Notes: a model not told the origin generated them from the letters alone. A stretch of DNA of 64,000 nt from Mugil cephalus (GCF_022458985.1 NC_061779.1:13251001-13315000); one strand, 5' to 3'. Positions 12,101-27,711 are shown, numbered from the stretch's first letter. Made by a program: numbers and translations.

Positions 12101-15100
12101 GGGCGGACAGCAACTGATACAGTCTCGGTACACAAAACTCTCCTCGCAGCCGTCATCTACACACCAACACAAACGAGTTTAACAATAAGATCGTGACCGT
12201 GGACTAATAAAATGACTACCACGTGGTACACCAACTGAATTTCAGTTTTCAGTGAAAATACAGAGCTGCGGCGGTAACTTACTGCACGAAGGGAAGCTGT
12301 CTCTCCACTCCCTTACAGGATATCCAACGTGTGAGCACGCCCGGGTGTACTCAACCAAGGCTCGACAAAACGTTTCCTCATCATCAGAGCTGAAAAAATA
12401 ATACACGGCATGTTTTTAAAGACTTGCTTTAGATAGGTCTCTACTTGTAGGAAAGGTTAAAAGGTAAGACTTACACACAGAGGTCAGAGACGCAGCTGGC
12501 GACAAAGGGATTCGGGTCGATGTTTTCATGACATGACAAAAACGGGAAGAAGAGAAGGGCGCTGCATTTCTCTATGGCATCCTGCAGTGTGGTGTGAAAA
12601 TAAAGCACACGGTGTAACGACAGAAAGGAACGACAAGAGAAACACGGCCGTTGTTTCTTCCAAAAGCATTCAAAGCGTTTCTATGCTGCTTCGTGGTGGG
12701 CCACTGGAACGATTAATAATTAATAATTAGGAATCGTTTTTTCCTCACGTCCATGTCTGACTCAGACTGGCAGGGCCCGTTGAAGTCGAGGTCCACTGAG
12801 GGACAGGCTCTCTCATGAGGCAGGTCCACGGCCCAGCTGTTCGCAAACGCCGCTGGCTCGTCCGTCCGAAGGCCTTAAACGCAAAGTCAACACATGTGCA
12901 GAGGTGTGTATGTACTGTAGGTACACATAGCACATACACACACAAAATCCAGAAAACCATATGCTATAAAATGCATAAAAACATAAAATAGAAATAGAGT
13001 CGATACAAGTGAAAACCATAGCCGCTTTCCCCTTTTTGTTTACTCTCTTTTCCTCATCCCTACAGCTTTCTGGCTGAACAAGCAGGGGATCACAGTTCAT
13101 GTTACTGGTCATCAGAGGAAATATTCTCGCTTCTTCCAGCCATTCAAACCCCAAGTACGATCCCCGTCCTATCCCTCCACTCTGGGTCTCTCCCCGTCCC
13201 CACTGCGACTATAATTGTCCAGAATCAGTGTTGAGTGTATAATAACAATAATTGCGGTGAGTGGGTGCTGAGAGAAGGGATAAGAGGACGAGGGGCCAGT
13301 CGGGCCGGTCTTACCGCGGGCGGTGGTGAGGTCATCGACAGCAAGGTGGTTGAAGTTCCCACACAGGCCACACGGAGCGCCCTGGTGCTCTTCGCTCATC
13401 TTCAGGTAGACGCCCGTGCCCCCGTCCCACGCCAAAGAGAAGCCGAACACGCTCTTCACGAGCAGGTAATCGGCCAGTCGTTCAATAAAGACACTGCCTA
13501 CGGTCTGAGGAAGACTTAGCCTGATGTTACACAGAGATGGAGACACAGAGAGAGTGACATATGTGTACTTATAACGCTCTGTTGTGATTTTATGGTGGGT
13601 ATGGATCAGTGACTGCGTTGCTTTTTCCCATTTTGCTCTGAATCTAAATCATATTTCTTCATCTTTTTTAAACAAAGCATGTACACGCACACACACACAC
13701 ACCTGCGACCGCCCTGGTGGACCCGGTATCCAGAGATGTGGATCTCCTCCTCATTTGGGAAGAACAGGCTGAGAGCTCTGGGACACGAATACACACTCCC
13801 CTCACACACTCTGCTGTTGTGAACCTGAGAAGACAAGAAAGTCGATTGAGGGGAATTAAAGAAATAGTCACTGAGGGAAAAGAGTGAGAATTTATTAACA
13901 GGGATTAGCCACTATCTGTAACCTGAGCGAGCCTTCTAAAATACACAGTCACTTGCCTGTAATGATGTGGCCATTGTGGCTGTGAGTGGCCGTTGTGGTA
14001 TGCCCTTTCAGGCGTCTAAGGTAACATTGATTTTACTTGGGTTATCACATTAAATATATCACTAAATAACATAGAAGTTGCAATATTATATTTTACAAAA
14101 GTTGCAATTGTAAAACTCATGTGTCACATGATAAATTAGTGATTCCTAATGTAGACAGATGAATCCTCTGTGACATCATCCAAGAGGTGGAGTGTACGGG
14201 TGATGGCTACGCACAAAGATAGATAAACATCTGAGGCCACCCGTCAGTCACTCAAAGCATTCATTCATTCATCCATTTATCTGCAACCACTTGTACTTGA
14301 GAGAGGGTTGCTGGGTGGGACTGGAGCCCATCCCAGATATCACTGGGCTAGAGGAGGGGTAGAGATTGCCAATTTAACACACTCACATCCACACACAAGG
14401 CCAATTTAGAATAGCCAGTTAACTTAACAAGCATGTCCTAGGACTGTGGGAGGAAGCTGGAATACCAGGAGAAAATCTGTGCAGGCATAAGGCCTCAGCC
14501 GGCTGGTGGGATCGAACCAACATCCTTCGTCGACCCTTATTTATGCATAAATTTATATTTAAAAAGGGAAAACTCATCCACATATATTTGTACTAAGTTA
14601 CAAATAGGATTATTTTAGCTCAAAAGTTGGGCATTTTATGATCGTGGTCATTCAAGGTACTGCAATTAATGACCAGCTTAATTTTTCAACCCCACAGTTT
14701 GCTGTTTGCTCAAAATTACTTATATTAGCATTGTAACCTTCTGCTGTGTAGTCCTCATACCCTGCATTTTAGCTTTTGTACTTTGTGACTTGCATGACGA
14801 GTAGACATGACAATGTAGTAAGAAACTGAACTGCCATGTTTCCATAAAGACTGACTACTGGCCTTACCCACACTGTGTACTGCGGTGTAGTTGAGTGGCA
14901 GTCCTGAGCCAGAATATAAGAGCAGGTTCCAGGAAAGTAGAAGTATATTCCATCAAATGTTTCATAGTGGTGTTGACCCCACGACTTGCAGATCCCGTCT
15001 CTGTCCTGGCCCTGGTTAGGTACTGAGAGGAAAATGGGCAAGTCACTCAGACGAGATTCTTGCAACGATCAAGTGGCTCAATTTCACTCGGCGACACAAA

Positions 15101-16048
15101 AAAATATTTCGGCAGAAATTGGCACTTTACTAAAATGAGAGGGCAAGAAAGTCGCGCATCCTATCTCTGTTATCATCTTCATATCTTTCACCAGCCTCTG
15201 TTTCATTTAACTTATCATTGGAAAACGAGTACCTGAATTCTCTAAAAGCTCTTTGTTGCTGGAAATCCCCGTCGCTGTGCTATGCCAAGATGTTGCCTAA
15301 TGAGACCCTAAAATCTGAGTGGGCGGTGGTTGAGTCACATCTTCTAATCTTATTAGTGTGTGGCTTATCTTAGCCTTTCAATTAAAGCTATGTCCCAGTC
15401 TTATTTAATATTTTAGAACATACCTTCATCTTTCAAATCTTTTATAATCTTTTCTTTGGATATTCTCTATTATTCTTGTCCATAGCCTAGTGCAGGGTCT
15501 CATTCCAAGTCCCAGATCAGTCACAGGTCTCCCAGGAACTATATTATTTCCAACATGTGTGTCAACACTAAATTAGTTAATTGAAATGAAGAATGCCTTT
15601 ACAACCATCGTGACCTCAGATCTCCTGATATACTGTATGAGGAGTCTGTTCAGAATATAGAAACCAGAAACTCCATCACTCAACCCTTTGCCTATTACCT
15701 TAGTTCAAGTGGCTTTATATCTGCTTCTCTGGGGAGTTAAGGCGATGTCTATGCGTATGCGTGGGTGGGTTTAGTTGAGATGGGAGTGCGGTGGATTTGT
15801 ACCAACAAAGAAAAAATCTAGAGAGAGAAATCTGGGGAATATCTGGTAATTAATCCCGGAGTGTGTGCATGTAATTAACGTTGCTGAATGATTGGTGAGT
15901 CTCATACATACACACATTCTCATATAACTGAGCGTGCATCTGTATTCCATTATTAAAACAAAGTTATTGGTATTAAACACGCTTACCAGCTGGCCTGCTG
16001 GATTAAACGAATGGTGGTGTATGTATATGGATGTGTGTGTGTATATGG

Positions 16049-16088
<40 letters not shown>

Positions 16089-17436
16089 AAATATATTACT
16101 CACTGATCTGGCAGCGGTCTCCCAGTGCCTGGAATTGAGCACAGTCACACACACCGCCCTCCTGACACCAGCCGCCATTGAGACAGCCGCAATATTCTGG
16201 GAAAGACACAAACAAACTTGCCGTGTACCTGAATAGCAAGTTTTAAGTTTCCGTCAATGCATGTGGGATCACTGCATAGGCTTTTCCTTTTACCTGAAGA
16301 GGCATCTCTGGCTGTGTAGTTGTGCAAAATGCTGCGTGACAGAGTACCCTCCGGCAGCAGCGGCCTATATGTCTTGGAAAACAATAAACAATAGACACTT
16401 AGAGTAGGCCCTTAAATAAATTCCCAGCTTCAACGGCATCACTGACACAGTGCTGTGTCACTGGTGCACTTGCTGCTGTTAGTTAAAAGTTGCATCAGGT
16501 TGAGTGGGAGAAAGCGTATGTGTTAGTGAGTTTGTCTCGGCCGTTACAAAGACAGCTTTGTGCCGGTTAGGGTGTTGTGCGCATGTGGGTGCCCTGACCT
16601 CCACCGGTTCTCTTAGGTGTAGTGTACAAACCTCCTCCCCGAGGAGATCCCGTTTCCTCCGAAGTGCATTAGCCCTTCTGCACACACACACAAACATGCA
16701 CATTAGTGGGAAGAAACAGTCAGAGGGGAGACTTAAGTGCACTTTACACCACTTGAATTCAGACTCCAAACCACTCTTTAACAAACCCCTCACACGCACA
16801 AGTGCACGTACACGTACACACAGCTTCACACTGTACCTGTCACGCACGCTACCCTAAACAGAAACAGGTGTAAATGCATTTATCAGGCTCATCCTATGAC
16901 ATTTGAGAGCAACCTGCGTAAAATCAGTGATTGGCACTGACACTCTTAATTGATACTGATAACTAATTTCAATTTCTTTATTCCATTTACCTCTGTGGTC
17001 TTCCTTCTGCCACTGAAAGTTGGCTCTGAGCTCCTAAATGCAAAATTAAACAGCATTAATATATTGATCGGTCAGAGCAGGTAACTAATATATCCATAAG
17101 GGGTTCTTATTAAATGTAAAATCATATTTGTAGCTAAAGATGGTTCCAGAAGTCAAACCTTTGGCAATTTACATCTGTCTTATTTGTACTGAGAAGCATC
17201 AGGCTACGAAAAATGGCACTCCAATAATAATCCAAAATAACTAGTATACTGTAACAGTATTTAAATATCTTTGTTATAGTTCATGTTCATTCATATTTTA
17301 TTGTAGCAAACCTTATTCCAAGACTATTACAGCAGCCTCGGTGAGAAAAACGATCCGACTCACCCTCAAGTAACAGTAAGTGGGAGACTGAAAACGACAT
17401 AAGAAGAAATCGTTTCACTGTCCACTTCAAGTTCAT
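171..17436 (-). CDS. otogl: Otogelin-family secreted glycoprotein (otogelin-like), 5' 36 coding exons; 3' end beyond window
   Basis: Large secreted protein of inner-ear acellular membranes, related to gel-forming mucins. The start ATG at 17436 opens a signal peptide ([15 protein letters not shown]...). About 1,715 codons are in the window. Order: signal, basic site RRKR, EGF, D1 (VWD-C8-TIL), D2, D', D3, AbfB-like domain, TIL-like Cys segment, Thr-rich PTS exon. The AbfB-like region followed by CEWRYQAC is diagnostic of otogelins and excludes MUC2/5. D4 and the cystine knot are missing only because the window ends. Exons: 17436-17364, 17033-16991, 16677-16632, 16372-16294, 16196-16104, 15022-14868, 13824-13703, 13520-13315, 12873-12749, 12581-12475, 12389-12283, 12156-12031, 11950-11842, 11761-11715, 11633-11491, 11388-11262, 11176-10999, 10928-10804, 10679-10470, 10327-10159, 10052-9978, 9743-9700, 9463-9298, 8742-8635, 7714-7576, 6967-6833, 6707-6561, 6461-6342, 6079-5963, 4150-3994, 3772-3746, 3631-3452, 3374-3096, 1885-1768, 1672-1593, 1033-171. 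Phases close throughout. Otog versus otogl is decided mainly by synteny. Confidence 0.93.
1593..3772 (-). other. otogl: Otogelin AbfB-like domain and following Cys-rich TIL-like segment
   Basis: Exons 31-35. DCEYYNQ and [15 protein letters not shown] lead into an approximately 150-residue beta-rich block (exons 32-33, core [27 protein letters not shown]). This corresponds to the arabinofuranosidase-B-type (AbfB) segment known in otogelins. Exon 33 ends at a GAGG|GTCAGA donor (3096); reading past it reaches a stop at 3028, which is intronic. Exons 34-35 give [12 protein letters not shown] and [12 protein letters not shown]. Confidence 0.85.
1886..3095. other. 1.2-kb otogl intron, no recognisable feature
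   Basis: AT-rich sequence between exons 33 and 34. I see no gene, RNA or clear transposon. Small open frames here have no family resemblance. Confidence 0.6.
5512..5543 (+). repeat. (TTC)n microsatellite in otogl intron
   Basis: About ten perfect TTC units. It lies in the 1.8-kb intron between exons 29 and 30. Apart from it, this intron (4,151-5,962) shows only low-complexity DNA. Confidence 0.9.
6112..6180 (+). repeat. (CA)n microsatellite in otogl intron
   Basis: A pure dinucleotide run of about 34 units, preceded by an imperfect CACGCACGCA stretch. It lies upstream (in otogl sense) of exon 29. Confidence 0.95.
7856..8560 (+). mobile_element. Tc1/mariner-type DNA transposon, internally deleted, in an otogl intron
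   Basis: About 705 bp bounded by perfect 30-bp terminal inverted repeats (7856-7885 and 8531-8560, starting CACTCACTGGCCACTTTATT). Around 8,320-8,440 the plus strand encodes a decayed transposase piece with [11 protein letters not shown] and GVMVWGIFS, the GxVMVWG hallmark of Tc1-like transposases. The text then jumps at about 8,440 directly to the C-terminal and 3' part, so the middle of the catalytic domain is deleted. A LINE-tail-like piece (GGGGATGAATAAAG, about 8,171-8,190) is embedded. No clean TA duplication is evident. Non-autonomous. Confidence 0.85.
9700..11633 (-). other. otogl: Otogelin D2 assembly (VWD-C8-TIL)
   Basis: Exons 15-22. VWD2 starts at [15 protein letters not shown]. 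Its calcium-loop/Cys motif reads LGLCGTFN rather than CGLCGN. The C8 (exon 19, with CHGYISPN and CRCGSSCLC) and TIL (exon 20, with CDDDVR-like DDVRQRC) are otherwise complete. Confidence 0.88.
11761..15022 (-). other. otogl: Otogelin D1 assembly (VWD-C8-TIL)
   Basis: Exons 6-14. VWD1 begins with [14 protein letters not shown] (exon 6) and ends with CGLCGNFN (exon 8), so the CGLC oxidoreductase-like motif is intact here. The C8 domain spans exons 9-11 and the TIL domain exons 12-14. A dispersed fish repeat sits in the intron between exons 7 and 6. Confidence 0.88.
14262..14530 (+). repeat. Dispersed teleost interspersed repeat in otogl intron
   Basis: Begins in a (CATT)n-like stretch, ATTCATTCATTCATCCATTT, and contains TGGAGCCCATCCCAG, CTCACATCCACACACAAGG, CCAATTTAGAATAGCCAG and GACTGTGGGAGGAAGCTGG, ending near GGGATCGAACCAACATCC. 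This series of blocks is the well-known, highly dispersed fish repeat. It lies between otogl exons 7 and 6. Confidence 0.75.
16032..16082 (+). repeat. (GT)n microsatellite just downstream of otogl EGF exon
   Basis: Interrupted and then pure GT run beginning about 20 bases after the donor of the EGF exon (minus strand, so (CA)n in the transcript). The rest of the intron to 14,868 holds nothing recognisable. Confidence 0.9.
16104..17436 (-). other. otogl: Otogelin N-terminus: signal peptide, basic cleavage site and EGF domain
   Basis: Exons 1-5. The signal peptide (exon 1) ends near GAQS, encoded across the exon 1/2 junction. Exon 3 encodes [16 protein letters not shown], where RRKR is a candidate proprotein-convertase site. 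Exon 5 (16196-16104) is a compact EGF module with six cysteines ([13 protein letters not shown] core, then VCDC and a final RC). The donor of exon 3 is ambiguous: GTTTGT at 16631 or an in-frame GTCAGG 39 bases further on both keep phase 0. Confidence 0.8.
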
Positions 17437-17944
17437 CTCAGAGTCCGAAAGAAAGTCCCGATGAAGCGTTAACGGTGCATCTCAGCTGTCCCGAGAGGAG
17501 AGGATCTAGGAGGTCTGGTAGCACCTGACTGTAAAATCTACCTGGCCGCGACAGCGCCCCTCTGCACGACGGGAAGCCTACACCTGTATGGGCAGGTAAG
17601 TCTGCTCTGACATCCTCACTCAACGCAGTGGCTTGTCCATTAACATCTGGCTCTTTTGAACTGAGTCCGCAGCTCTGTGGCTCACTTGCGGTACGTTTTC
17701 GCTTCTAAAGTTACCTTCAATTTCTGGCTGCCCACATGACATGGGTGGGACACTTTTGAGGGAGACACAAAAAGAGACATGTTTCAAACCCACTGAGGGG
17801 GAGTGAAGACGATTTAAATCCAGTTTTGGATCATCTACCAAAAGTTAGCGTCAAAACGAAATATAATGGTGCTTTTAATTAGGTGGCTAATATGCCACAG
17901 TTAATCGTTTGCCACACTAATCGTTTATCAAAGATGGGGCTAAC

Positions 17945-18395
17945 ACGTGGTTTATGCTTCTGCGCCAAAGTGACGCAACAACATCAAAAACGTACAACCC
18001 AGTTTACAATAATAATAATAAAAAATGCGTGAATTATGCTTCTGCGCAAAAGTGACGCAATAACATCAAAGACGTACAACCCAGCGTTGTAGCTTACAAT
18101 TTATTTATTTTTTTTAAAAGCAACCCGTGCCCAATTCATCCTTCTGCGCTAAAGTAACGCAACAAGTCAAGTCAAGTCACAGTTTATTTATAGAGCGCAT
18201 TTAAAACAACCCCAGTCGACCAAAGTGCTGTACAGGTTGCAGAAACACAATATAGTTAATCATAAACATTACAACAAACAAAAACAAACAAAAAAAGGGT
18301 TAATAGTCATTCAATTTAAACCAAATTTAGAATAAAAAGATAGTCAAAAAGAGAGAGGGAGAGACAAGATTACAACATCAAAAGCGTACGACTTA
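17945..18395 (+). repeat. Tandemly repeated degenerate fish repeat, third copy split by a nested insertion
   Basis: A motif (TTATGCTTCTGCGCCAAAGT, GACGCAACAACATCAAA, GTACAACCCAG) occurs at about 17,953 and 18,036 and again, diverged, at about 18,138. The third copy stops at ACGCAACAA (18,163) and resumes at about 18,375 with ACATCAAAAGCGTACGAC. Between them is an approximately 210-bp piece (CAAGTCACAGTTTATTTATA, CAAAGTGCTGTACAGG) that looks like another dispersed fish element. Confidence 0.7.
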
Positions 18396-18474
18396 GCATT
18401 TTAATTTAGAAACTAGCATCTCAGTTTAAGCTATCGGAGCAGATTTTACTATTTATTTTTTTAATGACAGAGCT

Positions 18475-19310
18475 CAGTGGGTCGTCCCATACTATTGTGG
18501 CAGCCAACACTGGTTCTCCCCACTGCTTTTTATTATGTACACTGACAGCTGCAGGTCGTCTCAATCAGGGAGTTTTCTGGTGAAATTGTCTGACGATACA
18601 GCCCTACTGACTCTGAGGTTCACAGTCAGATCATGGCTGTGCCCTACCAGCCTTTACAAATGGTGTGAGGAGAACTATCCTGACCTGAATGTCTCAAAGA
18701 CAAATGAATTGGTCATCGACTTCAGGAAGGACAGACTGGAAGCAAAGCCAAGCACTATTCCAAGACCAAGATGTCCAGATGTGGAGTCTTATAAATATTT
18801 AGGGATAATCTTTGACTCCCAGCTAAAGTTCAGCACCAACCACCACTTGTTGAGGAAGCTAAATTCCTTTAATCTCTCCAGAAACATTCTGTGTGCTTAT
18901 TTCCATTCTTTTATTGAGAGAATGCAAAAAAGACAAACAGTTTGCACAGTATTGTGAGGGTCATGGATCATGGGAAGAGGCAGGTGGTCAGGAAAGCAAG
19001 AAGCATCAATGATCATCCTGATCACATTCTTGCAGGCAAGTTTGTGTTGATGCCCCCAGGGCAGCACTATTACAAACCCTTCTAGAAAACAAACCGGTAT
19101 GGCAAGTCTTTTTTTCCTTCAGCATCAAACTAGCTGAATAACAGCTCAGTGATGGAGGAGAGGTCACTGACGGCTGCAAATGTTCATGTGGTTGTGTCCT
19201 AATCATGTGTGATGTTTTAACTGTGTGTTTTGTTGTCATTTTGTTTTTTTCTTTGCTGGGACTGTAAACAGAATTGCCCCCTGTGGGATGAATTAAATTT
19301 TCTGACTGTG
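18475..19310 (+). mobile_element. L2/CR1-clade LINE remnant (reverse transcriptase C-terminal part and 3' tail)
   Basis: An open stretch at 18,535-18,957 encodes LINE reverse-transcriptase landmarks: KLSDDTALL (the xADD motif with S for A), WCEENYPDLNVSKTNELVID, FRKDR, SYKYLGIIFDSQLKF and FHSFIERM. After frame decay the 3' end carries the typical tail CCCCCTGTGGGATGAATTAA near 19,278. 5'-truncated and degenerate; not an active element. Confidence 0.82.
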
Positions 19311-20596
19311 ACTGACTCTAACTAGCTAAATGTCAAACCTTAGATTAGCTAAGTTACTTAAGTCACTCGTTTATGTTCATATATTTGTAGATATTCTAAT
19401 TATATTAGTTTCAAAGTGTAACTTCGTCATAATATTAAATAGTTTTATTTTTAAACTCATGATTAATTGTTATTGTCAGTATTTTATTTAAGGAAATGGA
19501 TAAAAAACATTTTTTACAACAATACAGAGCCCATTTTTTAAATTATTTTATGAGGCCTTCAATGCATAATATACTAATTTTGCATTAGACAATTAATCTC
19601 TTCAAATTTTGGCAAAGCGTCGGTGTTGTTGTGCCCGTCCTAGGTTTTTATATTGCCGTCAACACTTCCCATCTATTTTCTTTAACATGCCGAGCTGTGT
19701 TAATTCATCTCCCAATGAACTGGATAGATTGGGTGATGATTTGTTGTTTATATCCCAAGCAGGACTAATCTACAAATATCAGGTCGCATCATTAACATTT
19801 AGAAATAAATCATCATAAACTTGGGTAAAGAGGCCTTTTGATGCTAAAGTAGGAGCCGATGCTGGATCATCTGACTAACCCAGATCCATTGTTAAAGTCA
19901 TTAGTAACACTTCCACTACTATTCCTTGGCAGCTTTGACAAAACCCTGTTTCATAATTCTGTTTAAAGTAAAGTTCAAGTTTTTGCCCTCTTTCCTCTCC
20001 ACCTTGGCTGTGATGCTGCAGAGAAATCGGTCCATAAATGATGATGCCAAGACATTATCTAGGCTTTCCTCTCATCCCGGGCATTGCTCCAACACCATAA
20101 TTAGAGCGCTGTCAAAGCTCCTTTCAGTGTTTTTTCTGTTGTAAGACGTTGCATTTATGAATTAAGGACCAATCATTTAAGTCATTATGAAGACAGAGAC
20201 ATAATAGTAGTCATATGAGGATCTCTTTTCATTTTTGTGCGTCGGTTTGTCTCCCTCTGCAGGTCAACTCTGTTCATACACTATCAGTGTCATGTGAATG
20301 CTGAATAACGACGAACAGATGATGCACAAGTTTAAAAATATCATATTTAGTTTAATAGCACTGTACACTGTGATATATATTTTCTTAAAATAACCGTTTA
20401 GGTTTAAGCAGGAGGAAGGACTTACTGAAAGAAGAAAGCTTATAATACTTTGTTGGTGTCAGTGGTAAAGCAGGGTATCACTGGGTATATTTACTCAGGT
20501 AAGAGGCTTAACGTTTTTAAGGGAAATTAGAGGAGAGGTAGGTACATAAATTGGAAGTAGCTGAAGTAAATCCCGGTTGTCATTATCCAACAGGCT

Positions 20597-24966
<4,370 letters not shown>

Positions 24967-26212
24967 TATTTGGGTAGTGGCTGTGGGTCCAGATTTAAGC
25001 TGGGAGAGAAACTGAGAAAAAGAAAACATACTTCAGCTCTAAAAAACAATCCCAAGAAAACCCAGACAACGTTACAGCTATAAATGCCTTACAAATTAAT
25101 TCAAAGAACCACCCAAACGAAGCACGCTGGCATACATACACACTGGGGCAGAGTTTTCATAAATGCTATTGATAAGATATTTAAAGCAATGATGTGCTTA
25201 TAGGCATTCAGGGTCAAATAACTTCTCCTCCTGTTTCTGCTGGCCTGGCAATAACACTTGAACACGGGATCTGAAAGCTGCTGCCTCTGCCAAACTTGCT
25301 GACATGGAGGTGGTGCTGAGGCAGGGGTTTGAGGCGTCAGGCATGGACCTCTGCTGTTCCGCACTCTGCTGCCAGAGGTGAGAATCGTGTGCCAAGGTCA
25401 CGCTTAGCATGGGGGCGAACAAACTAAGTGAGAGGAAAGTCCCAAAATTTGACCCCCAAATTTAAAAAAAGAAAGAAAAAAAAAAGGTGTGTGTGTTTTT
25501 TTTTATATTCTGCCAGCATCACAGCTATTGAATATCCGAGACTGAATCAGCAGACAGGATCACGCCGATCTCACTTTATGTTTGCATTTGCAGTGTAACT
25601 AGCCAGAAACCATCGCTGGTCCCCTAACAGCTGCACAAATAAAAGAGAATTCAACATATACAACAACACCCAACTGATTTGGATGTAGTTTTGTGAAAGT
25701 GATAAATAATTACTGTATAATACATAAATTGCCCTTTCTGTTAAAAAAAAAAATGAAAGATGACATCTGCAGCTATTTGTTTTCTTTTTAACAGTATGTC
25801 CTTTTTAATGTAAAGCACACTGAGTTTCCCTCTATATGAAATGTGCTAATACTAGCAGTATTGGTAAAAAAAAAATCCTTTCAAGCCGTACAAATCAACC
25901 ACTTTGCCAATACAATCCGGTATAACATATTGTACTGTGTCACTAAAATGAAAATTTTAAGATACTGCCAGAAAGAAATTCCTTGTTTTGAGCCTTACAT
26001 CTGAAGTTTTTCAACCTTCAGAGAGTCAAAAGAAATTCACTGAAACAGAAATTACTTGTAGTGCTAGTGTTATTGTACCTACGTCATCTTTTTTCCATTA
26101 CCAAGTTTTTTACGTGGTGCTATTCACTCAGCACAGTGGAGATAAAAAATAAAATAAAGCCATTTCCATTGATGAAACACAAAGAACATTTAGTAGGAAC
26201 CAGAGACGTACC

Positions 26213-26540
26213 TGTATTCAAGTCGCCCCGGCAGCAGTGTTCAGACTAACAGGTCCTGATTTTCTGTACAGTGTGCTGTTGTATGAGGAGGAGGAGGTAG
26301 AAGAGGAGGAGGAGGAGGAGAAGGAGGAGGAGAGAAAAAGTGAGGCGAGGTATGCACCGGCACGTTGCCCTTTTGTTTTTGTGCCTCCCCAGTTGAGAAG
26401 TGCGTCGCAGGTGTGTGGGAGTTGGATGGAGAGAGAGGGTGGGACAAGATGGGGTTGGAGGTGCTGCTCGATTATCGTGTGCAGCTTACCCTCTTGCGCG
26501 CATCTGTGGTAAGTGTTGGGGTGAATGTGTTCTTTTCTGT
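26213..26540 (-). promoter_or_regulatory. Probable noncoding first exon / promoter region of the synaptotagmin gene
   Basis: On the minus strand a strong donor, GAATACAG|GTACGT, ends an exon at 26212. Upstream of it is a (TCC)n-rich stretch (26,284-26,345 on the plus strand is GAGGAG-type purine). No long ORF of recognisable family is present. The next exon with clear content starts at about 25,012. An intervening exon near 25,2xx (acceptor CTCTCACTTAG near 25,427) is possible but unproven. The 5' limit is a guess. Confidence 0.45.
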
Positions 26541-27660
26541 CCATTCAGATCCCACGGGAGCGCCGGTCCTATCCGGCTCCCCACCTCTTGTAACCTCTGT
26601 CCCATCCCTACAGGTCACCCTCAACGGGCCACTGATGCATATTCATTGGTGTTGTGACATGGTTTTTTAAGAAGCTCGTTAGCATACTGAGATTTCAGCA
26701 GTAGAGGGCATTTACATTCAGAGTGGACAGCTCCGTATGCGTGTGTGTTTGTGTGCGTGCGTCTGTACATCTGGCAGGAGCCGCAGAACTGTCTCACATC
26801 GTCTATGTATAGATGATGTTGCCTCATTTAGAAACTTAGGATGTGGTTTCTGCAGCAACGCAGAGATCAGGTTCCGACCCCCCCTCCCAGTTCACCTTGA
26901 TGTTTCAGAGATACTGTACAGAAGGAGGGATGAGACAAAGGGAAGGAGGGGGGCAGAGGGGGATGGATTGAAGTCCGCTGATCTCCATATAATCACTGTT
27001 TGTGATACTGTATATAGAAATGTGGACTCTGTTTTTCATTTTATTGTGAGAGACATTGTAGAGCATTCATTATAACTTATTGAATTTATCGGATCACAAG
27101 TGCATGCTGTTTAACCTGGGCCGAGATACCTGACCTTTGTGTACTGATAAAACATTTAGAGAACACATTATTACACCATCACTAACATTCAAAATATATC
27201 AAAATATACTTCTATGGACATTGTAGATATTATGTAAAATAACAATAATAACACATATTTTCCCAGAAAGCTGGCACAGTGTTACAGCAAACCAAAGAAA
27301 ACGCACAATACCACTGAATAAAACTGACAGACAATGGAAAATCAGTCATTATTAATCTAATTATTTACTCCTCAGCTTTATTTTGACACGGCACTTTTGT
27401 GCATCTCGTTTGGGCTGCAGTTTGTATGTTAACACTTATCAGCATTGTAAATGCAGGGCCCAACATTCCCCACATACACCTTTAACTGGGAAAAAAAAAA
27501 AAGAAAAAGAAAAAAGAAAAGAAAAAAGAAAAATCTCTGTATTTACTTGAACACACGGTTTAACAGGTCTGTCTGTATTTTACGTATAAAAACAATTCCG
27601 CCTCGACACGCTAGGTGGCGGCCCTCGTCTGTGATCTATTTAGGACGTCCACCACAGAAG
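26541..27660. other. Head-to-head intergenic region synaptotagmin / bbs10
   Basis: About 1.1 kb between divergently transcribed genes, likely holding both promoters. It contains an A-rich microsatellite ((AAAAG)n-like, 27,490-27,530) shortly before the bbs10 first exon. Nothing else is recognisable. Confidence 0.55.
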
Positions 27661-27711
27661 AAGACTCGTTTCTAGGCGACAGAGGACATCGTTCCCGTCG
27701 GACTGGTGATG
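27661..27711 (+). other. bbs10: bbs10 probable noncoding first exon (3' part)
   Basis: A GC-richer segment ends with GGACTGGTGATG followed by a consensus donor GTGAGT at 27712. It splices in a plausible way to the acceptor TTTCAG|AGTGTC at 28845. The exon ends exactly in an ATG (27709-27711) that is out of frame with the bbs10 protein. The transcription start is not determined. Confidence 0.6.

Larger units (their letters stand above)
17437..20596. other. Intergenic region between otogl 5' end and synaptotagmin 3' end
   Basis: About 3.2 kb between two minus-strand genes. It must hold the otogl promoter and any noncoding first exon (a TTTACAG acceptor lies near 17,539 upstream of the ATG on the minus strand) as well as the synaptotagmin 3' UTR. 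The middle is filled with repeats described separately. From 19,320 to 20,596 the sequence is AT-rich with no recognisable gene. Confidence 0.6.

Noticed and set aside
15771..16211. 146-codon minus-strand open frame
   Set aside because: It reads through the EGF exon and its donor into a translated (CA)n microsatellite; only 16104-16196 is exon.
171..17436. Identification of the left gene as a gel-forming mucin (MUC2/5AC/5B)
   Set aside because: The EGF module before D1, the AbfB-like block after D3 and the CEWRYQAC segment are otogelin features; mucins lack them.
25198..25422. Possible coding exon upstream of the synaptotagmin (MPDASNPCLSTTS...)
   Set aside because: It has a fair acceptor near 25,427 but no convincing donor or resemblance to synaptotagmin N-termini. 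At most a noncoding or alternative exon.
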